Assembly: GCA_900143615.1 (NCBI GenBank)
Contig: FREU01000002.1
Location: 414,663 to 478,662 of the forward strand
Source: Rhodobacteraceae bacterium Alg231-30
GTDB taxonomy: Bacteria; Pseudomonadota; Alphaproteobacteria; Rhodobacterales; Rhodobacteraceae
Direction of reading: 5' to 3'
DNA: 64,000 bases
The translations under genes were made by a program, and so were the position numbers. Positions 17,479 to 25,945 of this stretch are shown in pieces. The notes beneath the pieces were generated by a model. That model was not told the DNA's origin. It saw only the letters and a list, made by a program, of their open reading frames with translations, and ran no database searches. Positions within the stretch are counted from its first letter, which is position 1. Each line of letters opens with the position of its first letter.

Positions 17479-18294
17479 TCACCCAAAGACAGCAGTGACT
17501 AGATCGAAGAGGCCGCGTTTGATATCCTCATCATCCGTTAAAGGCTCAACCATAGCTGCTCGCACAGCCCGATCTACCGACATACCCTGCGCGATCAGGG
17601 TTGCTGCATAGACCACAAGACGGGTTGAAACGCCTTCTTCAAGGTCCTGCCCCTTAAGCCCGCGCAGCTTGTTTGCGAGCCGTACAAGCGGCTTGACCCG
17701 CTCCATTTCCAGCCCACTTTCCTGCGCGACCACCTGCTCCTCCAATGCAGGTGCCGGAAAGTCGAACTCAACCGAAATAAAGCGCTGTCGCGTCGAAGGT
17801 TTCAGCGTCTTTAGGATATTCTGATAGCCGGGGTTGTAGGATGCCACGAGCATAAAGCCTTCCGCCGCCTGCAGCTCCTCTCCAGTACGGTCAATCGGCA
17901 AAATGCGTCGATCATCCGTCAGCGGATGCAACACCACTGTCACGTCTTTGCGCGCTTCCACCACCTCATCGAGATAGCAAATCGCGCCTTCGCGCACCGC
18001 CCGTGTCAATGGCCCGTCTACCCAGACGGTTTCCCCGCCTTTGAGCAGATAGCGCCCGATCAAATCCGCTGCCGCCAGATCGTCATGGCAGGCCACCGTA
18101 TAGAGTGGTCGCCCCAGATTGGCCGCCATATGCGCCACGAACCGTGTTTTCCCACAGCCCGTTGGCCCCTTTAGAAGCATCGGCAAATTATTGGTATAGG
18201 CGGCAGAAAATACATCACATTCATCGCCTTGCGCGAGATAGAAGGGGGCGTCCGCCGCCCCCAACACTGGGTTCATTGAACCATCCATATCCAT
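17479..18294 (-). CDS. norQ: NorQ, MoxR-type AAA+ ATPase for NO reductase maturation
   Basis: 271 residues with Walker A 'GPTGCGKT' (43-50), a Walker B region 'GAICYLDEVVEARKDV', and sensor region 'FMLVASYNPGYQN'. It works with NorD in assembling the norCB complex. Start and norB stop share one base (TAATG), so it is coupled to norB. Confidence 0.92.
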   Translation of the reverse strand: MDMDGSMNPVLGAADAPFYLAQGDECDVFSAAYTNNLPMLLKGPTGCGKTRFVAHMAANLGRPLYTVACHDDLAAADLIGRYLLKGGETVWVDGPLTRAVREGAICYLDEVVEARKDVTVVLHPLTDDRRILPIDRTGEELQAAEGFMLVASYNPGYQNILKTLKPSTRQRFISVEFDFPAPALEEQVVAQESGLEMERVKPLVRLANKLRGLKGQDLEEGVSTRLVVYAATLIAQGMSVDRAVRAAMVEPLTDDEDIKRGLFDLVTAVFG

Positions 18295-19661
18295 TACTCC
18301 GCAGGTGTTTCAGCAGCGCCGGATTCGATAACTTCCTTGCGCGGCATTGCCATGGCATAGATGAACAGGATCGCGCCAAGAACCACCACGATGCCGGATC
18401 CGAACCGCATCCAGTAAAAGATCGCGACCTGATCCTGCACATCCATGAAGTAATCGCCCAGAACCCGCTGCAGATGGGTTTGAATAGTGCCTGCAAAGGT
18501 CAGAACAAAGGTCATGAACACCATGCCCGAGGACATCATCCAAAACGACACCATGTTGAGCACCTGATTATAGGGATCACGGTTGCGCAGCACCGGCAGT
18601 GCGTAGCTGATGATCGCCAAGTTCAGACAAACATAGGCTCCGTAAAAGGCGAGGTGTCCGTGCGCTGCAGTAATTTGCGTTCCGTGAGTGTAGTAGTTCA
18701 CGCCATGCAACGTATGCAGGAAACCCCAGACACCTGCGCCAAAGAAGGCCAGCGTGCCGCAGCCAAGCGACCACAACAGGGCGGCTTTGTTGGGATGATC
18801 GCGACGCCCTTTCCACACCATGACAAAGGCAAATGCCATCATGGCAAAGAACGGTATGACTTCGAGCGAACTAAAGATCGACCCGATCCACTGCCAGTAA
18901 CCCGGCGTGCCGATCCAGTAATAGTGGTGACCTGTACCGAGGATTCCCGAGAACAAGGCGGCGGCAACAATCACATAGAGCCACTTCTCGACCACTTCAC
19001 GGTCCACACCGGTCAGCTTGAGCATCAAGTAGGCAAGGATCGAAGCCATGATTAGCTCCCAAACACCCTCCACCCAAAGGTGAACAATGTACCACCAGTA
19101 CTGCTTATCCAGCGCAAGGTTTTCAGGATTGTAGAAGCTGAACAGAAACAGCAACGCCAGTCCCCACAGACCCAACAACAAGATGTTGGTTATGGCGGTT
19201 TTCTTACCTTTCAACACCGTCAATGTGACGTTGTAGAGGAAGATTAGCGCAGCCACAACGATACCCGCCTTGACCCACTTGGGCTGTTCGATGAACTCAC
19301 GGCCCTCTTTACCCAGCAACCAATGGCCTTCAAACAAGTTGAACAGATAGGTAACTACCACGCCCAGAGTTCCAAGCACCAGAATGGCCAGCTGTAGATA
19401 GGCCAGCTTTTCACTATGGATTTCACGCTCGGCTTCTTCCGGGATCAGGAAGTAGGCCGCACCAAAGAAGCCCAACAGCAACCAGACGATCAGCGAATTG
19501 GTGTGAAGCATCCGCACAATGTTAAAGGGAACAAGCTCCGACAATGTGTTCGGAGAGACATAGATCCAGCCGGCCAATAGACCACCCGAGACCTGGATCG
19601 CGAACAGGCCCATTGCCACGGCAAAGTAGACCAGCGCGATTTTTTGCGACTTATATTTCAT
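18294..19661 (-). CDS. norB: Nitric oxide reductase large subunit (cytochrome b, haem b3/FeB)
   Basis: Reduces 2 NO to N2O in the cytoplasmic membrane. The 455 residues form about 12 helices. Expected ligands are visible: H53 in 'RMLHTNSLIVW' for haem b, H194 and the pair H245-H246 ('HLWVEGVWE', 'GTGHHYYWIG') for FeB, and H334/H336 in 'TAAHGHLAFY' for the haems. E198 and E202, needed for activity in NorB, are present. It is a cNor: short, no fused quinol-oxidase extension, and preceded by norC. Confidence 0.96.
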   Translation of the reverse strand: MKYKSQKIALVYFAVAMGLFAIQVSGGLLAGWIYVSPNTLSELVPFNIVRMLHTNSLIVWLLLGFFGAAYFLIPEEAEREIHSEKLAYLQLAILVLGTLGVVVTYLFNLFEGHWLLGKEGREFIEQPKWVKAGIVVAALIFLYNVTLTVLKGKKTAITNILLLGLWGLALLFLFSFYNPENLALDKQYWWYIVHLWVEGVWELIMASILAYLMLKLTGVDREVVEKWLYVIVAAALFSGILGTGHHYYWIGTPGYWQWIGSIFSSLEVIPFFAMMAFAFVMVWKGRRDHPNKAALLWSLGCGTLAFFGAGVWGFLHTLHGVNYYTHGTQITAAHGHLAFYGAYVCLNLAIISYALPVLRNRDPYNQVLNMVSFWMMSSGMVFMTFVLTFAGTIQTHLQRVLGDYFMDVQDQVAIFYWMRFGSGIVVVLGAILFIYAMAMPRKEVIESGAAETPAE

Positions 19662-19674
19662 GGTTCAGATCTCC

Positions 19675-20127
19675 TTAACCCGCGTCATTCGGCGGCCAGT
19701 CCTGCGTGTCGATCGTGCCGATCCACAAGAAGAACTCGGTCAAGTGGCGAACGTCGTCGTCACTCAGATTGAACTGGGGCATCTGGCGACGACCTTCGAT
19801 GCCTGTGGGCTGCGAATCCATCCAGCCTTTTAGAACTTCGAACGCCATCTCTGGGTCGTCATCAACGCCCCAGCGGTTCATCACGTTGACCAGCTCTGGC
19901 GCAAAATATGCCCCCTCGCCCATCAGCGTATGACAGTTGATACACGCCTTATCTTCCCAAACCTTTTTGCCCAGAGCGACCTCATGCGTGAGGGTCTCTG
20001 CATTGGTGGATGTGGTGACGATATAGCGATGCGAATGGAACGACAGTCCCAGGAAGATAATGATGAAAAACAGGGACCCGCCGTAGAAAATATTTCGGGC
20101 CATGCTCTTGGTCATGACTTCGCGCAT
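19675..20127 (-). CDS. norC: Nitric oxide reductase small subunit, membrane-anchored cytochrome c
   Basis: 150 residues from the ATG at 20127, which has AAGGAGAG five bases upstream; the longer frame would begin inside the regulatory box. One membrane anchor (about 13-32) precedes a periplasmic monohaem domain with CINCH (C62, C65, H66) and the likely axial Met in 'GRRQMPQFNLS' (M116). It passes electrons from periplasmic donors to NorB. It is the first gene of norCBQDEF, 13 bp before norB. Confidence 0.95.
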   Translation of the reverse strand: MREVMTKSMARNIFYGGSLFFIIIFLGLSFHSHRYIVTTSTNAETLTHEVALGKKVWEDKACINCHTLMGEGAYFAPELVNVMNRWGVDDDPEMAFEVLKGWMDSQPTGIEGRRQMPQFNLSDDDVRHLTEFFLWIGTIDTQDWPPNDAG

Positions 20128-20191
20128 TGGGCTCTCCTTTGCGCCTGATTTTATGGTAGGACTGTTATCGGCGAGTTCCCGCCACCCCTCC

Positions 20192-20205
20192 TTAACCAAA
20201 GTCAA
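20192..20205 (-). promoter_or_regulatory. Dnr/NnrR-type FNR box of the norC promoter
   Basis: Read on the minus strand the site is TTGACTTTGGTTAA, an almost perfect TTGAC-N4-GTTAA box. If it acts at -41.5, the start of transcription falls near 20157 and the sequence GATAAC (20169-20164) lies at the -10 position, leaving a leader of about 30 nt before norC. Confidence 0.75.
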
Positions 20206-20286
20206 GCATTCGTGAACGAGAGCAGATCAGGGGCAGAAAACTAGAAATGACTGAGAATTATATTATTATAAAATAATGACTTAACA

Positions 20287-21465
20287 TCAAACACGCGGCT
20301 GCGTTAGCGAAGCCCAAAGCCCCTTCAGAAACAAGGCAAAGACCCCCCCCCACAACAAGCTCAACACAGCCATTACCCCGAAATAAGCGCTGGGACTGAC
20401 GACCGCCACTAGCCACCGAGCCAAGGCGATTCCCGCGATCAATCCATAACACCAGACCACCCCGCGCGGGGCTATCAGATCCCGGCCCGAGTGGCCCAGC
20501 GCGGCGCGGCTCATCACCGCAACGGTCATCCCGCCAACCCCGCCAATACCAATCACATGCAGCGCTGCCAGCTCCGGGCCAATCCCCAAAACGGCCAATC
20601 CCCACAGGATCAAACCGAGCGACAGCACCGTCAAAGACAGATGCAAAGCAAACAATATCGGTTGGCGTATTGCCCATCCCGCGCGCCATCGCGCCAGTCG
20701 TCCAAACTGCGCCAGCCCCAATAGAATGGCGACTGCGCCGCATACCGTGTCAGCCATCGCAAGCAGCAAGCACACCGGCAGCGCCAACCCTAAACCAAAC
20801 GCTGCGCGATCCAGTACAGACGACGAAACCGGCCATGCTGCTTCCGCCAATCCCGCCCGTTTCATCGCATTGCGGGTAAACGCAGGAGTGATCCTCCCGC
20901 CCAACACCACGATCATTGTGCAGAGCGAAAACACCCCAACCCGCAACCCTGTCGCAGCAGAACCTGCATTGCTCCCCATCCACTCTAAATGCACAAATAG
21001 GTTGCCTAGCCAGAACAATGTCAGGATCAACAGAAACATCATATTTTGCGGCTTCGGCCGTTTGATCAACTGACTTGCGATCTTGAGGCCAAGAATGGGC
21101 ACAAAACTAAGATCAATCACCGCCACCCACATCGGCGGCAGTGCCCCAGAAAACCACAATGCCAAACGCCCCGCCAGCCATAGTCCGGCGGCCACGCTTA
21201 GAAACACAGGGCGCGCGGCAGGCGTATTGGTCCAATTCGGAACAGCAGTCAGGAAAAATCCACCAGCCGCCGCGCCAGCATAGCCAAAAATCATCTCATG
21301 CGCGTGCCACGCTTGGGGGTTTACCAACCTCGGCAGCGGTGCCCACATCATTTGTTGGCCGATCAACCAATAGGCCCAAACCACCCCGGTGAAGAAACCA
21401 TATAGACCTGCGGCAAGGAAGAAGACTCGGAATCCTTCACCAAAAATACGTTTGAAGACTGCCAC
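20287..21465 (-). CDS. nnrS: NnrS family haem-copper membrane protein
   Basis: A 392-residue, highly hydrophobic protein with about 12 helices. The N-terminal 'NPQAWHAHEMIFGYAGAAAG' and 'GFFLTAVPNWT', and 'GRITPAFTRNAMKRAG', are hallmarks of NnrS. NnrS proteins are found with nir and nor genes and protect cells from nitrosative stress; their exact chemistry is unsettled. It lies between norC and nirS, divergent from nirS, and may share the box at 21595-21608. Confidence 0.9.
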   Translation of the reverse strand: MAVFKRIFGEGFRVFFLAAGLYGFFTGVVWAYWLIGQQMMWAPLPRLVNPQAWHAHEMIFGYAGAAAGGFFLTAVPNWTNTPAARPVFLSVAAGLWLAGRLALWFSGALPPMWVAVIDLSFVPILGLKIASQLIKRPKPQNMMFLLILTLFWLGNLFVHLEWMGSNAGSAATGLRVGVFSLCTMIVVLGGRITPAFTRNAMKRAGLAEAAWPVSSSVLDRAAFGLGLALPVCLLLAMADTVCGAVAILLGLAQFGRLARWRAGWAIRQPILFALHLSLTVLSLGLILWGLAVLGIGPELAALHVIGIGGVGGMTVAVMSRAALGHSGRDLIAPRGVVWCYGLIAGIALARWLVAVVSPSAYFGVMAVLSLLWGGVFALFLKGLWASLTQPRV

Positions 21466-21594
21466 TTGTTCACCTCACCAACCACGCCTGCACTTTTGGC
21501 GATACTGCGTGCCGCGCGCGCAAACCCCCTTAACAATTATCAATCTCAAACTCTGTTTTCTCTCCCCTAGCTGATCACGCTTTCGAGAGCGCAG

Positions 21595-21608
21595 TTAACG
21601 AAAGTCAA
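21595..21608 (+). promoter_or_regulatory. Dnr/NnrR-type FNR box between nnrS and nirS
   Basis: TTAACGAAAGTCAA, a full TTRAC-N4-GTYAA palindrome. Its centre is about 67 bp upstream of the nirS ATG, which would place a -41.5 start near 21643 and leave about 26 nt of leader. It is 130 bp upstream of the divergent nnrS start. Confidence 0.75.
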
Positions 21609-21668
21609 GGCGCAGAATCGCCCCCGACGTGAAATTGGCCCTGCCTCACCAGCAAACGGAGAGTGATT

Positions 21669-23345
21669 ATGTCGCTTGGACTCACCTATAAAAAGTCACG
21701 TCAGGCATTGGGCTTAGGCTTTGCTCTGCTGATCGGCTCGACCGCCGTTCCAGCATTCGCCGAAGGCCCCACACTGAGTGAAGAAGCCTTTGACGCTTCT
21801 AAACAGCTTTATTTCGAACGTTGCGCGGGGTGCCATGGCGTTCTGCGCAAAGGCGCCACCGGTAAAAACCTTGAACCACATTGGAAAAAGACTGCTGCAG
21901 ATGGCGCGGTCACCGAAGGTGGCACGCTACAACTGGGGCAGGAGCGCCTAGAGAAAATCATCTCATGGGGCACCGAAGGCGGCATGAACAACTTCTCGGA
22001 TATTATGACCGAGCAAGAGATCAAAGACATGGCGACCTACATCATGATGGATCCGCCAAAGCCGCCAGAAATGTCACTGGCGCAGATGATGGAGACCCGC
22101 AAAGTTTACGTCGAGCCTGAAGATTACCCAACCGAGCCGCTGCACGGCCGCAACTGGGAAAACTTCTTTGTGGTCATCGAACGTGACGTGGGCAAAGTGG
22201 CCGTGATCGACGGCGATACCAAAGAGGTTCTGGCACACATCCCGACCGGATACGCTGTGCACGTTCTCAAAGCCTCCGAGCACCACACATTGGAAGAGCC
22301 TGAAAATCCAGGCCGCTTCTGGTACACCATGGGCCGCGACGGCAAGATGACCAAGATCGACCTCTGGCAAAACCCCGAGAACATGCTCGTGGCCGAAGTT
22401 TCCATTGGTTATGACGCGCGGGACGTGGCTGTGTCTGGTGACGGTAAATACGTCATCGGTGGTGCGTACTGGCCGCCACACTTTGCCATCGTGGACGCAG
22501 AAACCATGGAGCCCAAAAAGGTTGTCTCAACCCGTGGCATGAACGTCGATGGCGAATACGTCGAAGAAGCGCGTGTTGCTGCGATCTACACCACACCCAA
22601 CGAACCCACTTGGATCGTTGCTGTGAAAGAACTCGGCCAGCTTTGGCAAGTGGACTACACCGATCTCGACAATCTTAGCATCACCAAGATCGACTCGGCC
22701 AAATTCCTGCACGACGGCTTCTTTGATCCAACCGGTCGTTACTTCCAAATCGCGGCCAACGCCTCCAACCAGATGGTTGTGGTGGACACCGAGACCCATA
22801 AACTCGAGGCCATCATCGACACCGCTCCGCTGCCGCATCCCGGCCCTGGTGCAAACTGGGTTGATCCAAACTGTGGTCCTGTTGCAGGCACAACCCACTT
22901 GGGCGAAGGCACCGTGACCGTTTGGGGCAACGACCCCGAAGGGCGTCCGGATGATGCGTGGAAAGTTTGCTATGAAGTCGAAACCGATGGCGCGGGCCTG
23001 TTTATCCGCACCCATCCAGAGTCCGACTACATCTGGGCGGATCAAACCAAGCACCCCGAGCCTGAAATTCAGCAATCGGTTCAGGTCATCTCTAAGGAGA
23101 CCGGTGAGATCGTCAAAACCATCCAGATCACCGAAGACGAAGGCAACGTTGCTGTGCACTTTGAGTTCAATCAGGACGGCACCGAAGTTTGGGTCTCCAA
23201 ATGGAACCGTGCTTCGTCACTCGAACCTGATGGGGAAATGGTGATCTACGACGCCAAGACCTTGGAAGAAATTGGACGGGTCAAAGGCCTCTATGCGCCG
23301 ACCGGCAAGTTCAACGTCTACAACCGATCCAACCACGTCACCTGA
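21669..23345 (+). CDS. nirS: Cytochrome cd1 nitrite reductase
   Basis: Periplasmic enzyme reducing nitrite to NO. The ATG at 21669 has GGAGAG five bases upstream, giving 558 residues with a Sec signal ending 'AVPAFAEG'. The N-terminal c domain binds haem through CAGCH (C52, C55, H56). The eight-bladed d1 propeller shows the axial histidine in 'GYAVHVL' (about H198) and the catalytic histidines in 'FLHDGFFDPTGRYF' (H348) and 'PLPHPGPGANW' (H390). It heads the nir cluster behind a Dnr-type box and is closed by its own terminator, so high nirS mRNA can be made apart from the downstream genes. Confidence 0.97.
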   Translation: MSLGLTYKKSRQALGLGFALLIGSTAVPAFAEGPTLSEEAFDASKQLYFERCAGCHGVLRKGATGKNLEPHWKKTAADGAVTEGGTLQLGQERLEKIISWGTEGGMNNFSDIMTEQEIKDMATYIMMDPPKPPEMSLAQMMETRKVYVEPEDYPTEPLHGRNWENFFVVIERDVGKVAVIDGDTKEVLAHIPTGYAVHVLKASEHHTLEEPENPGRFWYTMGRDGKMTKIDLWQNPENMLVAEVSIGYDARDVAVSGDGKYVIGGAYWPPHFAIVDAETMEPKKVVSTRGMNVDGEYVEEARVAAIYTTPNEPTWIVAVKELGQLWQVDYTDLDNLSITKIDSAKFLHDGFFDPTGRYFQIAANASNQMVVVDTETHKLEAIIDTAPLPHPGPGANWVDPNCGPVAGTTHLGEGTVTVWGNDPEGRPDDAWKVCYEVETDGAGLFIRTHPESDYIWADQTKHPEPEIQQSVQVISKETGEIVKTIQITEDEGNVAVHFEFNQDGTEVWVSKWNRASSLEPDGEMVIYDAKTLEEIGRVKGLYAPTGKFNVYNRSNHVT

Positions 23346-23371
23346 TCTGACGTCCGAAACACTCCTCCACG

Positions 23372-23405
23372 AAGGGCGGGCCCAACGCCCGCCCTTCCTT
23401 TTGTT
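23372..23405 (+). terminator. Rho-independent terminator after nirS
   Basis: Stem AAGGGCGGGC (23372-23381) and GCCCGCCCTT (23387-23396) with a 5-nt loop, followed by CCTTTTGTT. It separates nirS from the NirT-like gene. Confidence 0.8.
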
Positions 23406-23494
23406 GCGCCAGCGCCGCCCATCAGCCGTGCGAGCAACTCGCAAAAACAATCCCGACCAACGGGATCTCAACGAGAGACATACGGAGCCTGGAC

Positions 23495-25282
23495 ATGACC
23501 CAGACCAACAAAGCGGAACCCAAAAAGCCCGTCTGGCGGCGCTATGTCCTCTGGGGCGTACCTATCGGCGGAATACTCGCGGCCTTTATCGCCGGCATTA
23601 TCTTCTGGGGCGGGTTTAACACCGCCATGGAAGCCACAAACAAAATGTCGTTCTGCATCTCGTGTCACGAGATGGGAGATTATGTTTACACCGAATACCA
23701 AGGCACGATTCACGATGTGAACCGGTCCGGCGTGGGGGCTGTCTGTTCAGATTGCCACGTCCCCAAAGATTGGACCCACAAAATTATTCGCAAGATCAAA
23801 GCTTCGCGAGAACTGTATGGCAAAGCCGTTGGCAGCATAAACACACCCGAAAAATTCGACGCCAAACGGCTACATCTGGCGATGAACGAATGGGAGCGGA
23901 TGAAGAACACCGACTCACGCGAATGCCGCAACTGCCACGATTTTGAATCGATGATGCCCGAGTTTCAGGCCCCGCGCGCCCGTCAACAGCACTTGAACGC
24001 CATGAAAACCGGTCAGACTTGTATCGACTGTCACAAAGGTATTGCACACCTTGATGTACGTGATCGCGCTGAAGAAGAGTATCTGGCTGAACTCGAAGCC
24101 CCAAATCCCAAATATGTGCGTGAAATTCCTCAAGAGTATCTGGCAAGCCTTGCCAAGATCGAAGCTCAGGAAGAAGCCGAAGCCGCCGAAGCCTCTGCTG
24201 CCAAGAAAGCTGAAAAAGAAGCCGTCGCGGCCAAAATCGCCGCCGCCGTGGAAGTTGCACGTGAAGAAGAACGCGCACTCGCCGCCGGGCAGGCCAAAGA
24301 GGCCAGCGCAGGATCAGACGTAGGTGGATCTATCGACTGGGCGGCAGTTGAAAGCACAGACCTCACCCTGTTCTATCCGGGTCAGGCCAGCTTTGAATGG
24401 GTTCAAAACGGCAAACAACATGGCGGCGCACGTCCGCTGACCAAAGGCGGCGACGCCTGCACCACCTGCCACGCCAAAGAACTCGACGCGATTGGCAGCA
24501 AAATCGTGGCGGGCACCGAGGACACAGAACCGTCTCCAATCGCAGGCAAACGCGGCACCATTCCGGCCACCATTCAAGCCAGCCATGATGGCGAAAACGT
24601 CACCTTCCGCCTGCAATGGGAGGATGCAGGCCACGCACCGGTGCCCTTTGTTGATGGTGGCAAAATGGACCCTGACAACCAAATCAAAGTGGCGATGATG
24701 ATCACCGGAACGGGCATTGAGATGGGCGAACAGGTTGGGTGCTGGGCGACATGTCACGCTGATAATACCTATATGCCCACCGCACCTGACGCCGAGACCA
24801 TTGCCTCTGCCGCAGAAATTGCAGAACGCATTCAGGCAACGGATACGATCACCAAATATCTCAGCGAGAGCCGCACAGATATCGAGATCAAAGGCCGTCG
24901 CAATCCCCAAGGAGGTTGGGACAAACTCAAGCCTGCCGAGGAGATCGACGCCTATCTTGCTGATGGCACCTTCATGGATCTGATGCGCGTCTATGCGGAC
25001 GGCTCTGCCAGCAACGGCTATCTGCTTGAGCAGCGGGTCGAGAACCAAGGTGAAATCACCGCCTCCGCCAGCCTTGATGCCGCCGGGACATGGACCGTGG
25101 TCTTCACCCGCCCTCTCGATACGGGGGCCGTTGGCGACATCGCACTGGAGGCGGGCAAAACCTACACCGTTGGCTTTGCGATCCACGATGACTTTGCCTC
25201 TGCGCGCTTTCACCACGTGACGCTTAACACCTCACTGGCGCTGGATGATGCCGAGGCACAAATCAACGTGATTGCACAATAA
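23495..25282 (+). CDS. nirT: NapC/NirT-type tetrahaem quinol dehydrogenase fused to a C-terminal haem-binding domain
   Basis: 595 residues, about three times the usual NapC/NirT length. Part 1 (1-200) is a normal NirT: one anchor helix (about 17-40) and four CxxCH sites at C54, C84, C144 and C176. Part 2 (about 217-270) is an Ala/Glu/Lys-rich, probably helical linker. Part 3 (about 280-595) resembles the ethylbenzene-dehydrogenase-related haem-binding domain and carries a fifth site CTTCH (C322) and a sixth of unusual spacing, CWATCH (C416-x3-C420-H421). NirT proteins carry electrons from quinol to periplasmic reductases; the position after nirS implies supply to NirS and perhaps to the cupredoxin next door. 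It lies between two strong terminators. Confidence 0.85.
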   Translation: MTQTNKAEPKKPVWRRYVLWGVPIGGILAAFIAGIIFWGGFNTAMEATNKMSFCISCHEMGDYVYTEYQGTIHDVNRSGVGAVCSDCHVPKDWTHKIIRKIKASRELYGKAVGSINTPEKFDAKRLHLAMNEWERMKNTDSRECRNCHDFESMMPEFQAPRARQQHLNAMKTGQTCIDCHKGIAHLDVRDRAEEEYLAELEAPNPKYVREIPQEYLASLAKIEAQEEAEAAEASAAKKAEKEAVAAKIAAAVEVAREEERALAAGQAKEASAGSDVGGSIDWAAVESTDLTLFYPGQASFEWVQNGKQHGGARPLTKGGDACTTCHAKELDAIGSKIVAGTEDTEPSPIAGKRGTIPATIQASHDGENVTFRLQWEDAGHAPVPFVDGGKMDPDNQIKVAMMITGTGIEMGEQVGCWATCHADNTYMPTAPDAETIASAAEIAERIQATDTITKYLSESRTDIEIKGRRNPQGGWDKLKPAEEIDAYLADGTFMDLMRVYADGSASNGYLLEQRVENQGEITASASLDAAGTWTVVFTRPLDTGAVGDIALEAGKTYTVGFAIHDDFASARFHHVTLNTSLALDDAEAQINVIAQ

Positions 25283-25288
25283 ACCTCA

Positions 25289-25325
25289 AGACGGCCGCAG
25301 CCTGCTGCGGCCGTCTTTCTTTTAT
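25289..25325 (+). terminator. Rho-independent terminator after the NirT-like gene
   Basis: Perfect 12-bp stem AGACGGCCGCAG (25289-25300) and CTGCGGCCGTCT (25305-25316) with a 4-nt loop, followed by TTCTTTTAT. Confidence 0.9.
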
Positions 25326-25339
25326 AAAAGGACTGCACC

Positions 25340-25756
25340 ATGCGACGCATTTCTTGTCTCATCCTGCCTCTTCTTGCGCTTTCACTTGGCGGGCCTCTGT
25401 TGGCAGAGGACTCTGACAAAGCCGCCCTCTGTGCCGAGGCCGAGCAGCGCTATGTCGACCTCTTTGGCGCGCCGTCATCCGCTGCGGATGGCGTGACGGT
25501 TGTGACCATGTACAAATATAATTTCTGTCCTGCCGAAATCACCGTCCCGCGGGGCACGACCGTGCGTTGGGTCAATGTCGACAAACGCACCAGCCATTCG
25601 GTGCTCGCCCCCGATGCCAGTATGCCCGAATCCGATCGCGCCTTCCCCGAAGAGCACGTGGAGTTCACCTTTCTCGAATCTGGCACATCCCAAACCCTCT
25701 GTGGCCCGCACTGGGAAACCCAACAGATGATCGGCATGGTCACTATTACCGACTAA
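25340..25756 (+). CDS. Periplasmic cupredoxin (type 1 copper protein)
   Basis: 138 residues with a Sec signal ending near 'LLAEDSD'. The cupredoxin fold is shown by 'YNFCPAEITVPRGTTVRWVN' and by copper ligands H86 ('KRTSHSVLA'), C121 and H124 ('LCGPHW'). The methionine ligand would be M133 by comparison with the pseudoazurin ending 'MGMI', or M130; either way the Cys-His to Met loop is longer than in plastocyanin or pseudoazurin. Such proteins carry electrons to nitrite and NO reductases. It sits between the NirT-like gene and nirE, just after a strong terminator; its own promoter was not identified. Confidence 0.8.
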   Translation: MRRISCLILPLLALSLGGPLLAEDSDKAALCAEAEQRYVDLFGAPSSAADGVTVVTMYKYNFCPAEITVPRGTTVRWVNVDKRTSHSVLAPDASMPESDRAFPEEHVEFTFLESGTSQTLCGPHWETQQMIGMVTITD

Positions 25757-25803
25757 ATCACTTGTTTTTAAGGGTTTTGAGGCGTGCCAAAACAGGGTGC
25801 GCC

Positions 25804-25817
25804 TTAACTTTTGTCAA
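25804..25817 (+). promoter_or_regulatory. Dnr/NnrR-type FNR box of the nirE operon
   Basis: TTAACTTTTGTCAA, a full TTRAC-N4-GTYAA site centred about 135 bp before the nirE ATG. It implies that the haem d1 genes have their own NO-responsive promoter, separate from that of nirS. Confidence 0.7.
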
Positions 25818-25945
25818 GGATAACCCGCCCGCAAAAGGCGAGTGTTAACTCAAGAAACGTCAGGATTGCCCGCCTTCACCCCGTTTCGGCGCCCGCGCCA
25901 CAGGCTTGTGCACCCCAGACGCCCAGACAAGCAAAGAGGTGCCCA

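Noticed and set aside
20262-20277. AT palindrome ATTATT-ATAA-AATAAT near the nnrS 3' end as a regulatory site
   Set aside because: Short A/T-only symmetry is expected by chance and it does not align with any promoter; it may only help end nnrS transcription.
23450-23466. ATCCCG-N5-CGGGAT upstream of the NirT-like gene as an FNR box
   Set aside because: Half-sites do not match TTGAC/TTRAC, and the arms are only 6 bp.
24314-25216. 300-codon open frame antisense to the NirT-like gene
   Set aside because: It mirrors the codon bias of the haem protein gene, shows no family motif, and the sense frame has clear CxxCH sites.
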